DNA of 29,658 bases from an uncultured Blautia sp. (GCA_934424575.1 CAKRXU010000035.1:1-29658); one strand, 5' to 3'. Counted from the first letter of the stretch, positions 7,632 to 16,276 are shown. Notes: a model not told the origin generated them from the sequence alone. Translations and numbers: made by a program.

Positions 7632-9168
7632 TTTCTTTTGTCCCCTTTCTCTTCGAACCTGCCATGTATAATCCAAGCTCTTCCACGGATACTTTTTTCG
7701 GGTCAAATTCTCCGACGATCTCGCCCTCATACATGACCAGAATGCGGTCTGAGACATTCATGACCTCATCCAGTTCAAGACTTACCAGTAATACACCTTT
7801 TCCTGCATCACGCTCAGCCACAAGCTGTTTGTGAATGTATTCGATCGCACCGACATCCAATCCTCTGGTCGGCTGTACTGCGATCAGGAATTTCGGATCT
7901 TTGTCGATTTCTCTCGCGATGATCGCTTTCTGCTGATTTCCTCCGGACATGGAACGTACTGTTGTGATCGGTCCCTGACCGGAACGGATATCGTACTGTT
8001 TGATCAGACGATCCGCATACTTTCTGATTTCTTTTCTCTTCAGGAAACCGAAGCGGTCTGTAAACTGTGGTTCGAAATAACGTTCCAGAACAATGTTGTC
8101 TTCCAGTGAATAGTCAAGTACCAGGCCATGTTTATGTCTGTCTTCCGGAATATGGCTCATGCCGGAAGTGATACGTTTGCGGATCGGCATATTAGTAATA
8201 TCCTGACCATTCATTGTGATCGTTCCTTCTTTTAACGGTTCCAGTCCGGACAGACCGTATACCAGTTCTGACTGACCATTTCCGTCAATTCCTGCTATGC
8301 ATACGATCTCTCCTCTTCTGACATCAAAAGATACATTATTTACAGCATTATTCTTATGCTGTTTTGATGCAACCGTCATATTTTTTACGCTTAATACAAC
8401 ATCTCCTGTTTTGGCTGGCTTTTTGTCGACAATAAAGTTTACATCTCTTCCAACCATCATTGCGGAAAGTTTTTCCGGGGTAGTATCTTTGATATCTACG
8501 GTTCCGATGTATTTTCCTTTTCGAAGAACGCTGCAGCGGTCTGCTACTGCCATGATCTCAGCCAGTTTATGGGTGATAAACAAAATGCTCTTTCCCTCTG
8601 CCGCCAGATTTTTCATGATCACCATGAGCTCCTGGATTTCCTGCGGAGTAAGTACTGCTGTCGGCTCATCAAAGATCAGGACTTCATTATCACGATACAG
8701 CATTTTCAGGATTTCCGTTCTCTGCTGCATACCCACGGTGATATTTTCGATCTTTGCATCCGGGTCAACGGCAAGTCCGTACTTCTCAGACAGCTCTACT
8801 ACTTTTTTTCTTGCTTCATCTTTCTTAAGGAAACCACCTTTGGTTGTCGTTTCCACTCCAAGCATGATGTTATCCAGTACGGAAAAGCATTCTACTAATT
8901 TAAAATGCTGATGGACCATACCAATTCCAAGTTCATTGGCATCATTCGGGTCCTGGATCTCAACTTTTTTACCGTCTTTGTGGATCTCTCCTTCTTCCGG
9001 CTGATACAATCCAAACAAAACACTCATCAGCGTTGATTTTCCGGCACCATTTTCTCCAAGCAGTGCATGGATCTCACCTCTTTTTAGCTGAAGTGTAATA
9101 TTGTCATTCGCTACAATACCCGGAAAGCGTTTTGTTATATTTAACATCTCAATAACATACTCGCTCAT
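7624..9168 (-). CDS. nupO: Nucleoside ABC transporter ATP-binding protein (double ATPase)
   Basis: The 514-residue protein holds two ATP-binding domains in tandem, as in RbsA/NupO-type sugar and nucleoside importers. The first has Walker A GENGAGKST (38-46) and Walker B LIFDEPTAVLTP. Its signature reads VGMQQR instead of LSGGQ, which is usual in this subfamily. The second domain has a degenerate Walker A (GIDGNGQSE), a good signature (SGGNQQK) and a Walker B ending AVQPTRGLD, so it is probably inactive or weak in hydrolysis, again as in the family. The start has an AAAGGAGG site. It lies between the lipoprotein gene (36-bp gap) and the first permease (8-base overlap). Confidence 0.95.
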   Translation of the reverse strand: MSEYVIEMLNITKRFPGIVANDNITLQLKRGEIHALLGENGAGKSTLMSVLFGLYQPEEGEIHKDGKKVEIQDPNDANELGIGMVHQHFKLVECFSVLDNIMLGVETTTKGGFLKKDEARKKVVELSEKYGLAVDPDAKIENITVGMQQRTEILKMLYRDNEVLIFDEPTAVLTPQEIQELMVIMKNLAAEGKSILFITHKLAEIMAVADRCSVLRKGKYIGTVDIKDTTPEKLSAMMVGRDVNFIVDKKPAKTGDVVLSVKNMTVASKQHKNNAVNNVSFDVRRGEIVCIAGIDGNGQSELVYGLSGLEPLKEGTITMNGQDITNMPIRKRITSGMSHIPEDRHKHGLVLDYSLEDNIVLERYFEPQFTDRFGFLKRKEIRKYADRLIKQYDIRSGQGPITTVRSMSGGNQQKAIIAREIDKDPKFLIAVQPTRGLDVGAIEYIHKQLVAERDAGKGVLLVSLELDEVMNVSDRILVMYEGEIVGEFDPKKVSVEELGLYMAGSKRKGTKENG

Positions 9169-9204
9169 TGTTTTCCTCCTTTATTTCATCGTCTATTATC
9201 CCTG

Positions 9205-10386
9205 TTATTTAATGCTGCCGTAATCGGTCGCTGTGATCTCTGTTTCCGGGAATGTTGTGCTGTCACTTGAGACTTCATATTCTCCGTTGTACATTCTCTC
9301 TACCAGTTTCTGATAATCTTCTTTTGTAAAAGTATCATCCCACTGTGTCGTCTCTTCCGGAAGCTGTACATAGTTTTCAGCCGCGTCCGGTGATTCCATT
9401 CCAAGGTTTTCGATCTTTCCTACGTACTCATCCCATTCGTCATTCAGGATCGCATCAAGTACATTGTCAATGGTGACCTGCAGGCCTTTCATCGCAGATG
9501 TCACGGTCAGTCCGTCTTTGTACTCATTGATCGTTACTGACTGATCCAGATCAACACCGATTACTTTTCCACCTGTCTTGACTGCCGCCTCTGCTGCTGA
9601 AGTATAGATACCTCCACCACAGGCAAATACGACTTCTACACCTTTTGATCCATACCAGGTATCCATGTAAGCTGTGATATCTGCATCTCCATAGAACTGT
9701 CCGCCGCATACATATTCGACCTGCACTTCATCGGTAATTCCAAGTTCTTTTGCCGCTGCGTCCGCGCCCTGTACGTATCCGTATCCATAACGGTTGACTG
9801 CCGGAACAGACATTCCTCCGAGGAATCCCAGATGACGATAGCCAAGCATTACTGCCGCGTAACCTGCCATAAATCCGGAAAGTTCTTCCTGATAAGTACA
9901 GCAGTATACATTATCTTCGTTGTAGTAATCTGTCACATTGTAGTGATCCGGATTATAGTCATATCCTTCTCCGATACCCTTTTCGCAGATATCACCGGCA
10001 CTTACGTCCAGTGCCAGAAATTTAACTTCCGGATAAAGATCCGATTCATCGATCACAGTCGGGGCAAATACGTAGCCGGATAATACGATCACATTCGCGC
10101 CATCCGCTACTGCCTGATCCACACTTGCTGTTCTTGCTTCATCGGAGTCACTCTGTGGTTTGTAATAGTTGAATTCAATATCGTTTTCTTTTCCCCATGC
10201 CTTACATGCCTCGTAAGTCATCTGATTGAAGCTCTGGTCGGTGATATCACCAGAGTCTGTTACCATTGCTACTTTCATTTTTTGTTCAGAAGCATCAGCC
10301 GCATTTTTGTCCTGTGTACTTCCGCATCCTGCCAGCGATCCAGTCATCGCTGCTGCTAATAATACTGCCATTATTTTCCGTTTCAT
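9205..10386 (-). CDS. bmpA: BMP-family nucleoside-binding lipoprotein
   Basis: The start is set at 10386 (MKRKIMAVLLAAAMTG) because AAGGGAG at 10395-10401 fits it; an ATG 18 bases upstream has no such site. The 393-residue product has a lipoprotein signal peptide with lipobox LAGC, so C21 would be lipidated and the protein anchored outside the membrane. The rest is a periplasmic-binding-protein fold of the BMP/PnrA family (VAMVTDSGDITDQSFNQMTYE, then GYDYNPDHYNVTDYYNED and ACGGGIYTSAAEA), which binds purine or pyrimidine nucleosides. It is the first gene of the salvage operon and feeds the ATPase and permeases that follow. Confidence 0.93.
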   Translation of the reverse strand: MKRKIMAVLLAAAMTGSLAGCGSTQDKNAADASEQKMKVAMVTDSGDITDQSFNQMTYEACKAWGKENDIEFNYYKPQSDSDEARTASVDQAVADGANVIVLSGYVFAPTVIDESDLYPEVKFLALDVSAGDICEKGIGEGYDYNPDHYNVTDYYNEDNVYCCTYQEELSGFMAGYAAVMLGYRHLGFLGGMSVPAVNRYGYGYVQGADAAAKELGITDEVQVEYVCGGQFYGDADITAYMDTWYGSKGVEVVFACGGGIYTSAAEAAVKTGGKVIGVDLDQSVTINEYKDGLTVTSAMKGLQVTIDNVLDAILNDEWDEYVGKIENLGMESPDAAENYVQLPEETTQWDDTFTKEDYQKLVERMYNGEYEVSSDSTTFPETEITATDYGSIK

Positions 10387-10394
10387 TATGGCGT

Positions 10395-10401
10395 CTCCCT
10401 T
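10395..10401 (-). promoter_or_regulatory. Ribosome binding site fixing the lipoprotein start
   Basis: AAGGGAG on the minus strand, 8 bases before the ATG at 10386. It overlaps the start of a longer open frame and favours the shorter start, which also gives the better signal peptide. Confidence 0.7.
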
Positions 10402-10441
10402 CATGTTTTTTTGATTTTGTCATCCGCATTTGTTAGTTCAA

Positions 10442-10475
10442 AGTATAAGCGGCGTTGGTCCTTTGTCATAGGACA
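10442..10475 (-). promoter_or_regulatory. Candidate promoter and operator of the nucleoside salvage operon
   Basis: On the minus strand ATGACA (10464-10469) and TATACT (10442-10447) are 16 bp apart and lie 56 bp upstream of the first start codon. The palindrome TGTC-CTAT-GACA (10464-10475) overlaps the -35 box; a second symmetry, GTCCT-N7-AGGAC, covers 10458-10474. The Crp/Fnr-type protein encoded at the end of the operon is the obvious candidate binder, but this is inference. No purine riboswitch fold is recognisable in the leader. Confidence 0.45.
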
Positions 10476-10579
10476 CATGTCTTTTTTCAGAAGTGCTTTC
10501 GATATTTCGTTGCTTTTTGATAATTTGCTGCGTTAGTTTTTAGTTATTTTATACAATTGAGGATGCCTGATTTCCACAA

Positions 10580-10616
10580 AAAAAATCCTTCTGATATAGA
10601 ATCAAAAGGATTTTTT
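10580..10616. terminator. Bidirectional rho-independent terminator
   Basis: AAAAAATCCTT (10580-10590) and AAGGATTTTTT (10606-10616) form a perfect 11-bp stem with a 15-base loop, flanked by A- and T-tracts, so it works on both strands. On the minus strand it ends the transcript of the decayed MATE gene and insulates the nucleoside operon. Confidence 0.85.
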
Positions 10617-10630
10617 TAATAAACATTTTC

Positions 10631-11333
10631 TCAATGTGTCAGGTCCTTCACCCACTTATACTTCCGGAAATGGTGAAGCACCCAGGGCAGTTTGCCGACT
10701 TCATCGATGCAGGTACAGGCATAAACGACCACAACCGGCCAGTGGAAGTAATATGTTCCTGCAGCTGCCAGTGGGATTGCGAGGCACCACATACAGACGG
10801 CAAGGCTGTACATATCAAATAAGGTATCACCGCCTGCACCAAAGATTCCGTTGATTGTCACGTCATTGACCGCACGCCCGATCATATAAAAAGCGATCAC
10901 GCCAAACATTCCTTTCAGATAGGAAGTTGCCTGTGGCGTCAGTTTTACAAAATGCAGAACAACCGGTGATGCAATACACATCAGAAGTGCTGCCACGATT
11001 CCACAAAGGCAGGAGATCTTGAGAAGACGGATTCCATATTCTTTGCCCCGTTCCAGATTTCCGGCTCCGTCCTCATTCCCGACCATAATACCAGCCGCCC
11101 CGGAAATTCCGGCACTAAGACAGCAGACTACATCTCTCACAACGGCAGCAACAGAATTCGCTGCAGCCGAATGCACAGGCTGCAAAAAATACCACCGACA
11201 CCGCTGACATATAATTCTGATCCATTCCGCCAAGCATAAATGCATCTGCAACAGCAACCAGTGCCAGCATCAGATTCTGCAGCACGATCGGCAGCATCAG
11301 CCCCCATAATTTGTTATAAAATATTTTCTTCAT
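10631..11333 (-). pseudogene. Decayed MATE-family efflux gene, middle part lost
   Basis: The first frame (start ATG 11333, MKKIFYNKLWGLMLPIV and DAFMLGGMDQNYMSAVS) is a MATE N-terminus. A second, shifted frame begins at about 11180 and reads SAAANSVAAVVRDVVCCLS and NLERGKEYGIRLLKIS through to HFRKYKWVKDLTH at 10631, the C-terminal part of the same family. Roughly 200 residues between them are absent and the parts are out of frame. MATE proteins are usually about 440-460 residues; here only about 230 remain. The start overlaps the end of the upstream metallophosphoesterase gene by 20 bases, so the gene was once translationally coupled to it. An intact MATE gene lies at 13861-15198. Confidence 0.85.
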
Positions 11334-11907
11334 ACGCAATCCTTTTATCTTTTACTTCTTCAATGATATCATCCAAAAGCACAGGCTTCATTTCATGTGC
11401 GTCTAAACACACACAATACATATAAGGGTGTTCTTCATAAAAGTGTTCTTTCTGGTGAGTATGACCATATAAATTAATAAGAGCGGTTCTTACAGGTTTG
11501 AGCCTCTCATGGGCAACTAAAGTTGGATAGTGTGACAGATAAAACTGATAGCCTTTAACTGCCGGATATTTCAGATAACATGCAGCTTCACCTGCTTTGA
11601 TCACGTTTTCGCAGGTTTCATATTTTTTGAGCTTGCTCTCACTGTCGTGGTTACCTCGAAGTATAATAAGCTCACCATTTAATTGTTTTAATATATTCAG
11701 GGCATATGAGAATTCCTCGTCTTCGAGATCTTTTTTTAACATCACATCACCCAGAACATATACGACATCATCTGAGCTGACAAGTTCATTCCAATTAGAG
11801 AGCACTGCTCTGTCATGCTCTTCAATTGATTGAAATCCTCGCTCTTTGTATACAAACTCTTTGTTATGACCAATATGCAGGTCACTGGTTACCCATATTC
11901 TACGCAT
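11314..11907 (-). CDS. Calcineurin-like metallophosphoesterase
   Basis: The 197-residue protein has the full set of metallophosphoesterase motifs: DLH with D9 and H11 (TSDLHIGHN), GD at D54 (YVLGDVM), GNHD with N86 and H87, H126 (LSHYP), and GHTH with H149 and H151. These bind two metal ions for phosphoester cleavage. It resembles the small phage- and bacteria-type phosphoesterases of the YfcE/Vpz-like group; the natural substrate (phosphoprotein, nucleotide or other) is unknown. It is cytoplasmic, with no signal peptide. It overlaps the decayed MATE gene downstream and follows the decayed kinase gene upstream. Confidence 0.88.
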   Translation of the reverse strand: MRRIWVTSDLHIGHNKEFVYKERGFQSIEEHDRAVLSNWNELVSSDDVVYVLGDVMLKKDLEDEEFSYALNILKQLNGELIILRGNHDSESKLKKYETCENVIKAGEAACYLKYPAVKGYQFYLSHYPTLVAHERLKPVRTALINLYGHTHQKEHFYEEHPYMYCVCLDAHEMKPVLLDDIIEEVKDKRIAYEENIL

Positions 11908-11943
11908 ACGTGCTCCTTTTATGTCCTTTTATATTACTGCATC

Positions 11944-12719
11944 TCATGCTCTTCCTCCGATCACCTGTGCCACGGTTTCTTTCAGCACCTGCATATCCAC
12001 CGGTTTTGCCACATGTGCATTCATTCCGGCGTCCAATGCGTCATGGATATCTTCTACATGATCTCAAACTTCTGCCTCCGGAGGACCATCTGCGGGCGGA
12101 CGAGGGCATCAATATTCTCGATGATCTCATCCATATTTTCTTCTTCCAGCGTCAGCTTCATCTTGCCTGCCTCGATCTTGGACATATCCAGCACATCGTT
12201 GATAAGGCCCAGCAGATGCTGACTGGAAAAAGCGATCTTCTTTGTATATTCCTGCACTTTTTTCGGATTTTTGCTCTCATTATCCAGCAGCGTCGTAAAA
12301 CCTACGATCGCATTCATAGGTGTCCTCATATCATGGCTCATATTGAAAAGGAAACGACTCTTGGACTGGTTCGCCTCTTCCGCAATATGAAATGCCTCTT
12401 CTGCGGCTTCTGTACCAGACAAAGAAACCTGAACACAGGATTGCAAAAGCACATGCCGCAACCAGTGCAAACGTGCGAATGATAGAATTCACCATGTCCA
12501 TGGTATTCGTCGCCACATGATCTGCTGACACAAGAAACAGCATCGTCCAGTTATAACTCGGGATTTTTTTCAAACAGTAATAGTATTCCCTTCCTTCATA
12601 AAACGCATTGGCACAGACAAAACGTTTTTTGTCTTTCATACTGTTCTCCTCCATGCTTCCTGCTGTTTTGTTTCAGAAATATAATCCCTGTCGATCCAGA
12701 AATTATTAATGACCTTTGG
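11944..12719 (-). pseudogene. Remnant of a hybrid histidine kinase with receiver domain
   Basis: Several frames on the minus strand together spell pieces of one hybrid sensor kinase. At about 12719-12655 a frame reads NNFWIDRDYISETKQQEAW. From 12639 a frame reads FVCANAFYEGREYYYCLKK, the end of a sensor domain, followed by a membrane helix (FALVAACAFAILCSGFFVW). After a frameshift near 12430 comes FLFNMSHDMRTPMNAIVGF, the dimerisation helix with its phospho-histidine. That frame stops at 12054, just after KFEI. A third frame then gives DIHDALDAGMNAHVAKPVDM to the stop at 11944, the end of a receiver domain. The N-terminal membrane part, the ATPase domain and most of the receiver, including its phospho-aspartate, are missing. 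At least two frameshifts and two deletions are needed, so it cannot signal. Confidence 0.8.
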
Positions 12720-12732
12720 TCAGTACTTAACT

Positions 12733-12753
12733 AATTCGAATTATACTCGAATT
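12733..12753. promoter_or_regulatory. Palindrome around a -10-like TATAAT
   Basis: AATTCGA (12733-12739) and TCGAATT (12747-12753) are a perfect inverted repeat with a 7-base spacer. On the minus strand TATAAT lies across the spacer, so a bound protein would cover a -10 box pointing at the decayed kinase. The -35 match is poor (GTGAAT). Confidence 0.3.
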
Positions 12754-12770
12754 TTGTATTTTTATTCACT

Positions 12771-13856
12771 TTACTGAGTAAGTTTAAATTTCATGTAGAC
12801 CGGATCGTGGTCGGAGTAGGTGTAGCCTGTGTTGATGTCTTCGTAAGACACACATTCCATATTATCGGAAATGATAAATCCGTCCAGTGTGACTGTGTAG
12901 GTTTCACCCGGTACATATTCCATGTCTGCGTTACGCGCGCTGTCCCATAAGTCCTGTTTTTCCTGCTCGGAAAGCTGATCCATACCGAAGGAAAAATGCT
13001 CCGGGAGTTCGGATCTCGGGAATGGATATGCCCAGGATTCTCTTTCTGCAGAATCGTTTTCATCTGCTTTAAGGTCATGATTGAAGTCGCCGCCACAGAG
13101 CACGTAATTTCCTGCTTCATATTCTTTCTGCATATCTTCGGTCAGCATGCGGATCTGTCCTTCCCGGATCTCATCGCTGTTCCCATAGGCAGACATGTGC
13201 AGTTCAAAGATTACGAGTTCTTTGCCATTATCCACAGGAACCCTGGAAATGCTGTAACAGCGGTCCAGATCAAAAAATTTGCTGAATGACGTGGATACCG
13301 GAAAGCTTCTTCTCAGAGAATCTGTGACAGGATATCTGGAAAAAAGAGCCAGCCCTGATCTGCTCTTACCGTGTGGCTGTGTAAATGGATAGAACAAAAA
13401 TGCAGAATCGTAGTTCTGTGCAAATACAGTATCGTAATCTGCAAAGCAGTCCTTCAATATGTCATATTCATTTACATGATAACTTCTGGTTGAATTCAGA
13501 TCCACCTCTTCAATCAGGGCAAAATCCGGATCATAAGATCTGACCAGTTCTCCTGCACCCTGAACCGTCTCAAGCACACTGTCCTTACTCTTCGCCCAGG
13601 AAGATCTGCCACCGTCCATAAAAAAGCTGAAATCCGGTGTGTATGCACCAAAACCGATATTGTATGTAAGTGCGGAGTATTCTTTCTCCGTTGTCAGATG
13701 CGCATCTGCCTGTGCATGAGATTCCACTTCCAGCGACAGGTTGTCTTCGATACGGTGATAGCTTGCATAAAGGTAGATGATATACACGATCAACGCGGTC
13801 ACAGCCACCCCTGCTATGATTCCAATGATCTTAAAAATCTTTTTTGCTGTTTTCAT
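12771..13856 (-). CDS. Membrane-anchored endonuclease/exonuclease/phosphatase-fold protein
   Basis: The start is set at the ATG at 13856 (MKTAKKIFKIIGIIAG), preceded by GAGGAT, giving 361 residues; the frame is open further upstream but only through the end of the MATE gene. Residues about 8-32 form one membrane helix, so the rest likely lies outside the cell. The catalytic domain shows the EEP-superfamily motifs: N66 (LTYNIGFG), E116/E117 (LIEEVD), H220 (FELHMSAYG), D257 and N259 (GGDFNHD), and D349-H350 (YSDHDPV). Members include DNase I-like nucleases, sphingomyelinases and inositol phosphatases; the substrate here cannot be told. It starts 4 bases after the MATE stop codon, so the two genes are coupled. 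Confidence 0.88.
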   Translation of the reverse strand: MKTAKKIFKIIGIIAGVAVTALIVYIIYLYASYHRIEDNLSLEVESHAQADAHLTTEKEYSALTYNIGFGAYTPDFSFFMDGGRSSWAKSKDSVLETVQGAGELVRSYDPDFALIEEVDLNSTRSYHVNEYDILKDCFADYDTVFAQNYDSAFLFYPFTQPHGKSRSGLALFSRYPVTDSLRRSFPVSTSFSKFFDLDRCYSISRVPVDNGKELVIFELHMSAYGNSDEIREGQIRMLTEDMQKEYEAGNYVLCGGDFNHDLKADENDSAERESWAYPFPRSELPEHFSFGMDQLSEQEKQDLWDSARNADMEYVPGETYTVTLDGFIISDNMECVSYEDINTGYTYSDHDPVYMKFKLTQ

Positions 13857-13860
13857 AAGT

Positions 13861-15198
13861 TTATCCTCGCTTCCTTGTGATCCACAGGAACGTGCATGTG
13901 AAGATGATACCTTTGACAATTGATGTTACAGAGAGTGCCCACCAGATTCCACTGAGTCCTATCATTCCGCCGAGGATGATCGCCAGCGGGATCCGGGCAC
14001 TGGTGAAGGTGATACTGATGATACTGCAAAGTCTCGTCCTGCCAAGTCCGGACAAGGCACCTACCGTTGTCAGTTCCACGCACATGAAAGCTTCACTGAA
14101 TCCAATGATCACAAGATATCCAACTGCTGTCTCGACTGCCTTCGGTTCGTGGAAAAAGATATCCGCGATCGCATTGGGAAAACATATAAATGCAAGTGAG
14201 ATCAGCACTCCCCATACACCAACTGTCCACAAAGCTGCCTTATATCCTTTTCTCACACGGTCGTTCTTTCCGGCTCCATAATTCTGCGCAATAAAAGCAT
14301 TCAGCGCCGCCGCAAAACCATCCGCCGTATTCCAGGAAATCGACTCGATCTGCCCGCCGACTCTCTGTGTGGCAACCGCCTCTGCGCCATATCCTGAAAC
14401 CATTCGTGTCAGCACCATGGAAATTGCACAATATGCCATTCCCTGGATCGCTGTCGGAATTCCGATCCTGCAGATTCCACTCAGATATTCTGCCGGGATC
14501 TTTGCCAAAAGCTTTATACCCTTCAGTACATTTTCTTTTTTCCGCACAATGATCGCAAGGACCATAATACTCATAACGATCGCCTGTGCCGTTACCGTTG
14601 CAATTGCAGCTCCGATCACGCCCAGTTTCGGAAAAGGTCCCGATCCAAGGATCAGAACGGGATCCAGGATCATGTTTGTGACAAGCCCGATCAGATTCGC
14701 CAGAAATGGTGTCTTGGAATCGCCCTGCGCCGTATAAAGTCCTGTCAAAGTCAGAGTCATAAATGAAAATACGATCAGCCCGCACGCGATCCTCGTATAC
14801 GACATAGCTGCCGCATGCGCCTCGCCATCCGTCAACTGAAAAAAGCCGACCATCTGTTTCGTAAATACCAGTGAAAGAATCGCATACGCCATTCCCATTG
14901 CCGCTGCCAGCTGCACTGCTGCCTGTGCAAACCCATGCGCCTTTTCCCTGTCGCCACGTCCAATGCACTGTGCAACCTGCACCTGACCGCCCATCCTCGC
15001 CATAGAAGCAAGCCCCTGCGAAAGCCAGGTAAACATACCGCCAACGCCAACACCGGCAACTGCCTTCGAGCCAAGCAGCCCAATCCATGCCATATCCGTG
15101 ATATTATACAAAGTCCCAAGAAACGACGATGCCATGATCGGAATTGCAAGCTTCGTCAACGTTTTCAGAATAGGACCTTTTGTTAAATTTCCCTCCAT
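13861..15198 (-). CDS. MATE-family multidrug/toxin exporter
   Basis: The 445-residue protein has the usual MATE length and about 12 membrane segments. It begins MEGNLTKGPILKTLTKLAIP and has the paired motifs MASSFLGTLYNITDMAWIG and AQGDSKTPFLANLIGLV, the latter conserved in the NorM/DinF branches. It likely exports a cationic drug or metabolite in exchange for sodium ions or protons. The long minus-strand frame at 14240-15088 is a shadow of it. The gene has its own promoter (15246-15274) and is followed by the EEP-fold gene after 4 bases. It is intact, unlike the MATE remnant at 10631-11333. Confidence 0.93.
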   Translation of the reverse strand: MEGNLTKGPILKTLTKLAIPIMASSFLGTLYNITDMAWIGLLGSKAVAGVGVGGMFTWLSQGLASMARMGGQVQVAQCIGRGDREKAHGFAQAAVQLAAAMGMAYAILSLVFTKQMVGFFQLTDGEAHAAAMSYTRIACGLIVFSFMTLTLTGLYTAQGDSKTPFLANLIGLVTNMILDPVLILGSGPFPKLGVIGAAIATVTAQAIVMSIMVLAIIVRKKENVLKGIKLLAKIPAEYLSGICRIGIPTAIQGMAYCAISMVLTRMVSGYGAEAVATQRVGGQIESISWNTADGFAAALNAFIAQNYGAGKNDRVRKGYKAALWTVGVWGVLISLAFICFPNAIADIFFHEPKAVETAVGYLVIIGFSEAFMCVELTTVGALSGLGRTRLCSIISITFTSARIPLAIILGGMIGLSGIWWALSVTSIVKGIIFTCTFLWITRKRG

Positions 15199-15245
15199 GA
15201 ATTAAATTCCTCATCCGTTTTTATTTTTCATCATCCATGAGTCTT

Positions 15246-15274
15246 ATTATACATGGTTTGCAATATGTTTTCAC
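15246..15274 (-). promoter_or_regulatory. Promoter of the MATE-EEP operon
   Basis: On the minus strand GTGAAA (15269-15274) and TATAAT (15246-15251) are 17 bp apart, 48 bp upstream of the MATE start codon. Confidence 0.55.
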
Positions 15275-15295
15275 CATATATTTCGTACAGAAAAA

Positions 15296-15329
15296 AAGCT
15301 CACATCTCGTTTCATTATGATGTGAGCTT
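15296..15329. terminator. Rho-independent terminator of the merR-ybjQ unit
   Basis: AAGCTCACATC (15296-15306) and GATGTGAGCTT (15319-15329) form a perfect 11-bp stem. On the minus strand it is followed by a run of T, ending the transcript that comes from the YbjQ gene 13 bp upstream. The plus-strand side has CTTTT and may also work. Confidence 0.88.
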
Positions 15330-15342
15330 CTTTTGACCATTT

Positions 15343-15654
15343 TTATTTGTATTTTACCGCAGTTCCATAAGCGATCACTTCTGCTGCTCCTGACATGACC
15401 TGGGAGGAGCCGTATTTGACACCGATCACGGCATCGGCATCCATCTCCTTGGCTTCATCCACCATACGCTTCGTAGCGATCTGTCTTGCCTCGTTCAGCA
15501 TTTCTGTGTAACCTACGATCTCGCCGCCAACCAGGGTTTTCATGCCTGCCATGAAATCTCTGCCGACGTTCTTGGTCTGCACAACGGTTCCTTTTACGAT
15601 TCCGAGCGGCTCAAAATCCACGCCCGGAATATATTCAATACTTAGAAGCTTCAT
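15343..15654 (-). CDS. YbjQ/UPF0145-family protein
   Basis: The 103-residue protein matches the YbjQ (DUF74, heavy-metal-binding-like) family in length and in motifs: GIVKGTVVQTKNVGRDF, a DADAVIGVKYGSS loop, and a final VIAYGTAVKYK. Members form pentamers; some have been suggested to bind metal, but the role is not established. GGAGG lies inside the end of the MerR gene and the two genes overlap by 20 bases. The protein is therefore made with the MerR regulator and likely acts in the same response. Confidence 0.9.
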   Translation of the reverse strand: MKLLSIEYIPGVDFEPLGIVKGTVVQTKNVGRDFMAGMKTLVGGEIVGYTEMLNEARQIATKRMVDEAKEMDADAVIGVKYGSSQVMSGAAEVIAYGTAVKYK

Positions 15655-16276
15655 CTTCTTCTCCTCCTTCGATTTCCTTCATTCTTCCTGCAAGTGCTAT
15701 GAGCGTTCCTGCAATGATGACTGCCGGGATCCCTGCGATCAGCAAAAGCAGCCCCAGCGGAATGGGATCCTGTGCGTTTGCCCAGAATACGATTATGATC
15801 GTCACCAGCATGAGCACTGTCATAACTGCTGCACCGATGATCGCTCCCGTTCTCTTTTTCTTATGCACATCTGTTTTATTAACGTTCATAAACTTTGCAC
15901 CTTCTTTCTCCATCTGCTCGATTTCTTCCAGACATTCCTCTGCATTCAGAGATTCCAGTGACCGATGTTCCAGGATCAGGCGTTCGCACATGTCCTGCAT
16001 CTTCAAAAGACCTTCCTTTCGGTGTTCCAGTTCTTTGAGATGCTGTTCCAGACAGATCTGCAGGCTTTTCTTTTTTTCGAAGAGAAGTTTCATTTCTTCT
16101 ATGGAAATATCCATCTTTCGGAATAATTTGATCTCCTGAAGCCGGATGACATCCTCCTGATGATATTCCCTGTATCCGTTTTCTGCGCGTTCTACATTGA
16201 GAAGCCCCTGATCTTCATAAAAACGGATATTTTTTCTTGTGATTCCTACAAGCTCTTCCACCTGTTTGATCTTCAT
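15635..16276 (-). CDS. MerR-family regulator with two C-terminal membrane segments
   Basis: The start is set at 16276 (MKIKQVEELVGITRKNIRF), 14 codons into a longer open frame, because AAGAGGTAGC lies just before it and the MerR winged helix begins right there. Residues 1-70 are the DNA-binding domain (ITRKNIRFYEDQGLL, ENGYREYHQEDV), and 71-130 are a coiled coil that would dimerise. Two hydrophobic helices follow at about 145-166 and 173-196, with an acidic tail. The usual inducer-binding domain is absent, so the protein appears to be anchored in the membrane and may sense envelope state. Its own promoter has a MerR operator (16337-16367), suggesting autoregulation. It overlaps the YbjQ gene by 20 bases. 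Confidence 0.88.
   Translation of the reverse strand: MKIKQVEELVGITRKNIRFYEDQGLLNVERAENGYREYHQEDVIRLQEIKLFRKMDISIEEMKLLFEKKKSLQICLEQHLKELEHRKEGLLKMQDMCERLILEHRSLESLNAEECLEEIEQMEKEGAKFMNVNKTDVHKKKRTGAIIGAAVMTVLMLVTIIIVFWANAQDPIPLGLLLLIAGIPAVIIAGTLIALAGRMKEIEGGEEDEASKY

Noticed and set aside
10405..10630. Possible purine riboswitch before the nucleoside operon
   Set aside because: The conserved junction and loop sequences of purine riboswitches are not present; only a promoter, a palindrome and a terminator can be seen.
14240..15088. A 282-codon frame on the minus strand
   Set aside because: It lies wholly inside the MATE exporter gene in another frame, is rich in G, C, R and W, and has no ribosome site; it is a shadow.
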